10,398 nucleotides of DNA, taken from JBALVO01 sp036961445. Lineage in GTDB: Bacteria > Pseudomonadota > Gammaproteobacteria > Pseudomonadales > Halieaceae. Positions 6,645 through 10,398 of this stretch are shown piece by piece (the first letter of the stretch is position 1; every line of letters begins with the position of its first letter). The DNA lies in assembly GCA_036961445.1 (NCBI GenBank), contig JBALVO010000133.1, positions 1 through 10,398 on the forward strand, given 5' to 3'. The notes under the pieces were generated by a model, which saw only the letters and a list, made by a program, of their open reading frames with translations, was not told where the DNA came from and ran no database searches. The position numbers and the translations under genes were made by a program.

Positions 6645-6689
6645 TGGCCGAATATGATGTCTTCTCGTTCATTCCCCCGCACTATAGTC
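6645..6689 (+). promoter_or_regulatory. Promoter module A (two-box, shared with the TonB receptor gene)
   Basis: Box 1, TGGCCGAATATGAT (6645-6658), and box 2, CCGCACTATAGTC (6677-6689), are separated by 18 bases. Both boxes and the spacing recur exactly at 7309-7353, while the 18 bases between are not conserved. TATAGT (6683-6688) is a likely -10, placing transcription start near 6695. Box 1 would then cover about -50 to -37, a usual position for an activator next to the polymerase. No consensus -35 is present. Similarity continues to about 6700 (CAC, then TCGA). Confidence 0.6.
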
Positions 6690-6729
6690 ACACACCTCGA
6701 AAAATTTCAGAAAGGTTAAGGTGGTTGTA

Positions 6730-7179
6730 ATGGCTTCTCGTTTTCGGCATCTACGCGCCCGGGCACTCAAAGCGGTTTTTAAGGCCCACGCTCAACTCTA
6801 TGAAGTTAGCGACGGTCGTATTGGGAAGTGGGTAGGACCAGCCCTGGGGAAACCCACCTTGTTGCTATCTGTAACCGGCCGCAAGTCGGGGCTGATTCGC
6901 ACTACACCATTGGTTTATTTCGAGGATGGCGGTAACTACGTCGTTGTAGGCTCTGACGGTGCCGCGCGGCGCGATCCTCAATGGTGGAAGAATCTCCAGG
7001 AGAACCCACGAGCTACCGTCCGCGTCGGGCGTAACAAGTTTTCTGTTAAAGCTAGCCTGGCTACTGGTGACGAGAGGGCCCGCCTGTGGCAAATCGGTAT
7101 CAGTATGCTTCCGGCGTGGGCTGAGTATCAAACTCAGACTGAGCGTCTCCTGCCTTTGGTGGTATTGACTCCCAATTAA
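6730..7179 (+). CDS. Ddn/DUF385-like deazaflavin (F420)-dependent nitroreductase family protein
   Basis: The 149-residue product fits the small split-barrel flavin/deazaflavin oxidoreductases typified by mycobacterial Ddn. The key pattern TGRKSGLIRTTPL (49-61) corresponds to the family's cofactor-phosphate binding stretch. It is followed by VVVGSDGAARRDPQWWKNL (71-89), NPRATVRVG (92-100), a TGDERARLW helix start (112-120), YQTQTER (133-139) and LPLVVLTP (141-148), all in family order. Members reduce quinones, nitro compounds or unsaturated rings with F420H2, although some bind FAD, FMN or heme. I start at ATG 6730 because AAGGTGG (6718-6724) lies five bases upstream. A GTG at 6721, also with a purine-rich site, would add three residues. 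The gene shares its promoter layout with the TonB receptor gene, implying common control. Which cofactor the host makes cannot be told from this window. Confidence 0.82.
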   Translation: MASRFRHLRARALKAVFKAHAQLYEVSDGRIGKWVGPALGKPTLLLSVTGRKSGLIRTTPLVYFEDGGNYVVVGSDGAARRDPQWWKNLQENPRATVRVGRNKFSVKASLATGDERARLWQIGISMLPAWAEYQTQTERLLPLVVLTPN

Positions 7180-7244
7180 CGATCAATGAGTCGGCAGTAC
7201 AGTCGATAGGGACGCCCCCCGATAGCTTAGCGTAACCGAACATA

Positions 7245-7261
7245 TCCACGCAGGCCGTGGA
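7245..7261. repeat. Perfect 6-bp inverted repeat before the receptor promoter
   Basis: TCCACG and CGTGGA flank CAGGC. It lies 66 bases after the nitroreductase-like stop and about 50 bases before promoter module B. There is no following T-run, so a terminator role is doubtful. An extra operator is possible. Confidence 0.2.
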
Positions 7262-7308
7262 CAGTGACGCGGCGACCGTGCATCGCGATAAAAAATACAG
7301 ACAAAAGG

Positions 7309-7353
7309 TGGCCGAATATGATTCCGTCGAAAAGTTTCCACCGCACTATAGTC
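7309..7353 (+). promoter_or_regulatory. Promoter module B (two-box) of the TonB receptor gene
   Basis: This repeats module A exactly in both boxes, at 7309-7322 and 7341-7353, with the same 18-base gap. Over 60 aligned bases (7305-7364 against 6641-6700) I count 45 identities, with most differences in the gap. TATAGT (7347-7352) lies 37 bases before the ATG at 7390, close to the 41 bases in module A. ACTATAGT is itself an 8-bp palindrome. Box 1 here extends into GAAT-ATG-ATTC, a small dyad only partly kept in module A. Confidence 0.6.
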
Positions 7354-7389
7354 CCGCACATCGAACTATAATTTTAATGGTGTATCACT

Positions 7390-9585
7390 ATGATAAAAAT
7401 TAGACCGTTAACATCAGCACTGGCCCTGGCTTTATACGGAACTGGCGCTCTGGCCCAGGGTCCGATGCTGGAGGAAGTTATCGTCACCGCCCAGAAGCGG
7501 GCCGAGAGCCTGCAGGATGTGCCGGTGGCCGTGAACGCCTTCACCGCGGATACAATCCAGGAAGCGGGCATCAACAATGCCAATGACCTGGCAATCATGA
7601 CACCCAGCCTCCTCTCGCTAAGCATTAGCAGCCCCTTCCAGACCAAGCTGCAGATTCGTGGTATCGGCACAGCGCAAAGCGACCCGGCCCTGGAGCCTTC
7701 GGTGGGCGTATTCGTCGACGGCGTGTTCCTGGGACGCAGTGGTTTAGGCATGTCCGACCTTACCGACATCGAGCGCATTGAGGTGCTACAGGGCCCCCAG
7801 GGTACGCTGTACGGAAAAAACACCAACGCCGGCGCGATCAGCGTGATTACCAAACGTCCTACCTTTGAGGGGTTTGAAGGCTACGTAGAGGCGTCTGTTG
7901 GGGACTACGACATGCGCAACCTGACCCTGGCCGCTTCGGGCCCCATAAGTGATACGGTGGCCTATCGACTGTCGGGAGATATTCACCAGCGAGATGGCTA
8001 CCTGGAAAATAGTGGCGCTGCAGACGGAAACGATGCCGATGACTGGAATGTGCAGGGCAAACTGTTATGGGAACCCAACGACCGCTTAAGCCTTATGCTG
8101 GCGGGTTCCCACGTAGATCGCGACAATACCTGTTGTGTTCCCGATGCCACACAAGGAGATGCAGTACAGGCGGAGCTGGCGCGACAGGGCCTGCCGCAGG
8201 ATAAGAACGACCCCAGAGACTACGAGGTAGCCACCAATGAGGATAGCGAATTCAAATTGGAGTCAGATTTGCTGTCACTGCACATCGACTACGACATGGA
8301 TTGGGGCACCATTACCTCCATCACCGCCTGGAACGACTACGAGTACACTGCGAAAGTCGATAATGACCGCAGCGAGTTAGATATTTTGGGGGGGTTGCCC
8401 GAATTCAATGCGGGCGACAGCCTGTCCCAGGAATTGCGTCTGGATTCACAGCTGGGTGACAATATCGACTACCAGCTTGGCCTGTTTTACTACGAGCAGA
8501 CAACCCAGCGAGGCGACGGCACCCCAAGCTTTACAATCGGTGATGACTTTCGCACCATTAGTCCGCAGTTTGCGGGAATTGCAGCACCTGGTGATTATTT
8601 GTTTGGCAAGGGCGTCTGGAACAACGATACGTTTGCAATCTTCGGTCAGGCCACCTGGCATATTGGCGAGCGCTGGCACCTGACCGGCGGCCTGCGCTGG
8701 ACGGATGAGGAACGAGAGGCCGACCTGTTCTCTGATAACGTCTCAACTGCGCCTTTGGTGGCCGTAGGAGTGACCTCCTTCCTGGGCCGCGTCAGTGCCC
8801 CGGTCGATGACACCTTTGATCGCTCCTCTGATAATGTGGACTGGATGCTCAAGGCTGCCTATGACGTCGGTGATAGCACTATGGTCTATGCCAGTGCCGC
8901 AACGGGCACCAAGTCGGGCAATTTCAATGGGGTCAACGGCGACGCCGATGAGCGCGAATTCGACGACGAATATACCCTGAGCTACGAACTGGGCCTCAAG
9001 TCGACCTTTCTTGATTCAAGGCTGCGCCTAAACTCTGCAATTTTCTATACCGAGATCGAGGATTATCAATTCCAGCAGGGGCTTCCCTCGGGCGGCACCA
9101 TGGTCAGCAACGAGGCAGAAGTGGAAGTGTCCGGGTTAGACCTGCAGTTTGAGGCGTTGGCGCTGGAGAACCTGACTCTCACCGCCGGCCTGTTGTATAT
9201 GCACGATTATGAGGTTGTCTCCGGCCCTAACACGGGCAAACCGCTTTCCACGACGCCAGACTATACTGCCAATCTCGGTGCTACTTTGGTCTTCCCCCTG
9301 GCGGATGGAACACTGTACTTACGCGGGGATTATATGTACATGGACGATCATGTGACGAATAACAGCAATGAGCCCGAGGACATCGCTTTTCAGGATAGGG
9401 AGCTTGTCAACGCCAAGTTGGGCTGGCGCAACGACAACTGGAATGTATCTGTGTGGGCTAAGAACCTGACCGATGAAGACTACGCAGGTTTTACTTCTCA
9501 AGTTCAGGGTTTCAGTGGTTCAACCGCATTTTTTCTCGCACCACCGAGAACCTATGGCGCAACACTGCGCTACGATTTCTATTAA
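7390..9585 (+). CDS. TonB-dependent outer-membrane receptor
   Basis: The 731-residue protein starts with a signal peptide (MIKIRPLTSALALALYGTGALA, cut after residue 22). A TonB-box-like segment, EEVIVTAQKR (28-37), follows, where the energy-coupling protein TonB should bind. The plug domain (about 40-158) shows DVPVAVNAF, LQIRGIGT, VGVFVDGVF and the signature IERIEVLQGPQGTLYGKNT, AGAISVITKRP. The rest alternates short amphipathic strands and acidic loops typical of a 22-stranded barrel, ending in TYGATLRYDFY with the expected C-terminal aromatics. Such receptors import siderophores, cofactors, glycans or hydrophobic organics using the proton motive force. The plug style (QDVPVAV) is common in receptors of marine bacteria and sphingomonads, but it does not reveal the substrate. 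A Cys-Cys pair (DNTCCVPDAT) sits in one predicted loop. The ribosome-binding site is weak. It shares a promoter module with the upstream gene and precedes a DUF3604 gene. Confidence 0.95.
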   Translation: MIKIRPLTSALALALYGTGALAQGPMLEEVIVTAQKRAESLQDVPVAVNAFTADTIQEAGINNANDLAIMTPSLLSLSISSPFQTKLQIRGIGTAQSDPALEPSVGVFVDGVFLGRSGLGMSDLTDIERIEVLQGPQGTLYGKNTNAGAISVITKRPTFEGFEGYVEASVGDYDMRNLTLAASGPISDTVAYRLSGDIHQRDGYLENSGAADGNDADDWNVQGKLLWEPNDRLSLMLAGSHVDRDNTCCVPDATQGDAVQAELARQGLPQDKNDPRDYEVATNEDSEFKLESDLLSLHIDYDMDWGTITSITAWNDYEYTAKVDNDRSELDILGGLPEFNAGDSLSQELRLDSQLGDNIDYQLGLFYYEQTTQRGDGTPSFTIGDDFRTISPQFAGIAAPGDYLFGKGVWNNDTFAIFGQATWHIGERWHLTGGLRWTDEEREADLFSDNVSTAPLVAVGVTSFLGRVSAPVDDTFDRSSDNVDWMLKAAYDVGDSTMVYASAATGTKSGNFNGVNGDADEREFDDEYTLSYELGLKSTFLDSRLRLNSAIFYTEIEDYQFQQGLPSGGTMVSNEAEVEVSGLDLQFEALALENLTLTAGLLYMHDYEVVSGPNTGKPLSTTPDYTANLGATLVFPLADGTLYLRGDYMYMDDHVTNNSNEPEDIAFQDRELVNAKLGWRNDNWNVSVWAKNLTDEDYAGFTSQVQGFSGSTAFFLAPPRTYGATLRYDFY

Positions 9586-9600
9586 CAGGTCCTGGAGACC

Positions 9601-9628
9601 CGGGGACAGATTTATAAATCTGTCCCCG
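9601..9628. repeat. Perfect 28-bp REP-like palindrome
   Basis: The left arm CGGGGACAGATTTA is followed directly by its exact reverse complement. It lies 15 bases after the receptor stop codon and 25 bases before the next ATG. GGGGACAGATTT palindromes recur in many proteobacteria, often linked to RAYT (TnpA_REP) transposases. As RNA it would fold into a long hairpin that could protect the receptor transcript's 3' end or reduce readthrough into the DUF3604 gene. No T-run follows. Confidence 0.7.
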
Positions 9629-9653
9629 CTAGATTAAAGCCGAGGGGCAAGCC

Positions 9654-10398
9654 ATGTTTAAGAAAATCGGTTTAGGCGTTGTTGTCCTACTGATCGCGGC
9701 CATCGGCTTTGTCTGGTTCAAATTGCTGATGCCCTTGCAGGCATCAGCTGATAAAAATGGACCCGATACTGCAGCCCGCGACTATGCCTTGCAGGACAAC
9801 AGCAAGTTAACACTACCCGCCCCACAAGCCGTCATTTATCAGGCGGCTCCCAACCCCGATATGAACCTGTATTGGGGTGAATTGCATCTGCATACAAGCG
9901 AAAGTTTCGATGCAACTCTTTTTGGCAACTCGCTAGGGATTGAAGACGCCTACCGCTTCGCCAAAGGTGAGCCACTAAGCAGCGCCGGCGGCGAGGTCAT
10001 GCAACTTAGCCGCCCGCTGGACTTTGTGGCGATCACCGACCACGCCGAAGGCTTCGGCACCCGCACCCATTGCGATGACCCAAACCTGTCGCTTGGCGAA
10101 CGAGCCGCCTGCTGGCTGGCCAACGAGCCTAACCCAATGATTTTTAAAACGCTGACCAAGGGTGTTCGTGGCACAGCAACCCCCGGCGATCCATCGAAAC
10201 CGGCTGGCGTCTATCAACGCACGACCCGCCAGTCCCCTAAGCCCGGTTCTTTCCCTACCTGTAGATTTGGCGATGGCGCACTCGAGCGATGCCTTAAAAA
10301 TGCCATCGTCGATTGGGCCCGCTATATCGACCTTGCTGACAAGTACTATGAACCGGGTGAATTGACCACGCTGATTGGCTATGAGTATTCGCCAGGAA
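9654..10398 (+). CDS. DUF3604 domain protein, N-terminal part (runs off the window)
   Basis: The frame is open from ATG 9654 to the window end (248 codons) with no stop. GAGG (9642-9645) lies eight bases before the start. An N-terminal hydrophobic segment (4-27, VVVLLIAAIGFVWF) acts as a signal anchor or uncleaved signal. A linker leads to NLYWGELHLHTSESFDA (71-87), then LGIEDAYRFAKGE, then LSRPLDFVAITDHAEGFG (119-136). These are the opening motifs of DUF3604, whose HLHTS and TDHAE segments resemble the metal-binding parts of PHP-type phosphoesterases. Hydrolysis of a phosphoester or similar bond outside the cytoplasm is thus possible but unproven. DUF3604 genes are often multi-copy in marine gammaproteobacteria. 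The position behind the TonB receptor suggests work on the imported compound, although the palindrome between them may separate the transcripts. Confidence 0.85.
   Translation, partial: MFKKIGLGVVVLLIAAIGFVWFKLLMPLQASADKNGPDTAARDYALQDNSKLTLPAPQAVIYQAAPNPDMNLYWGELHLHTSESFDATLFGNSLGIEDAYRFAKGEPLSSAGGEVMQLSRPLDFVAITDHAEGFGTRTHCDDPNLSLGERAACWLANEPNPMIFKTLTKGVRGTATPGDPSKPAGVYQRTTRQSPKPGSFPTCRFGDGALERCLKNAIVDWARYIDLADKYYEPGELTTLIGYEYSPG

Noticed and set aside
6645..6660. Box 1 of the promoter module as a sigma-54 promoter
   Set aside because: TGGCC resembles the -24 element, but the GC expected about ten bases later is AT.
7374..7853. Minus-strand open frame inside the receptor gene
   Set aside because: It is a shadow of the TonB receptor frame, which shows continuous plug-domain motifs.
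9950..10365. Minus- and plus-strand open frames in the last 450 bases
   Set aside because: They overlap the DUF3604 frame, whose motifs are unmistakable and which stays open to the window end.

Overview
The window looks like chromosomal DNA from a free-living, probably marine, gammaproteobacterium. The inference rests on a TonB-dependent outer-membrane receptor next to a DUF3604 gene, fatty-acid and redox accessory genes, signal peptides typical of Gram-negative cells, and moderate GC. I cannot name the genus. A Halieaceae/Cellvibrionales-type organism fits, but that is inference.

Layout. 1-312: a decayed minus-strand fragment resembling the N-terminus of an IS6-like transposase. 313-1080 (+): a crotonase-fold protein whose active-site pattern fits a delta3,delta2-enoyl-CoA isomerase better than a hydratase. 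1290-2288 (+): an exported S41-family (C-terminal processing / IRBP-like) peptidase. 2289-2615: a control region with hairpins and a good -10 box. 2616-2927 (+): a small exported protein built from three 30-residue units, each with a CPTG...SG.YC motif. 2928-3308: no gene, with short repeats. 3309-4145 (-): a classical SDR oxidoreductase. 4368-5687 (-): an APC-superfamily amino acid/amine permease. 5852-6319 (-): a GFA-family zinc protein gene broken by one in-frame TAG. 6320-6729: intergenic, with a REP-like fragment and a promoter module. 6730-7179 (+): a Ddn/DUF385-type deazaflavin (F420)-dependent nitroreductase-like protein. 7390-9585 (+): a TonB-dependent receptor. 9601-9628: a perfect 28-bp REP-like palindrome. 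9654 to the window end (+): the N-terminal part of a DUF3604 protein.

How the parts relate. The left half is a set of apparently independent single genes. The three minus-strand genes (GFA, permease, SDR) are separated by 160-220 bases, so they need not form one operon. On the right, the nitroreductase-like gene and the TonB receptor carry the same promoter architecture: two near-identical boxes, 14 and 13 bases long, held exactly 18 bases apart about 40 bases before each start codon. This is the strongest sign of an undescribed regulon here. With the DUF3604 gene downstream it suggests a co-regulated uptake and modification locus for an unknown substrate. I saw no tRNA, rRNA, CRISPR array, intact mobile element or recognisable defence system.
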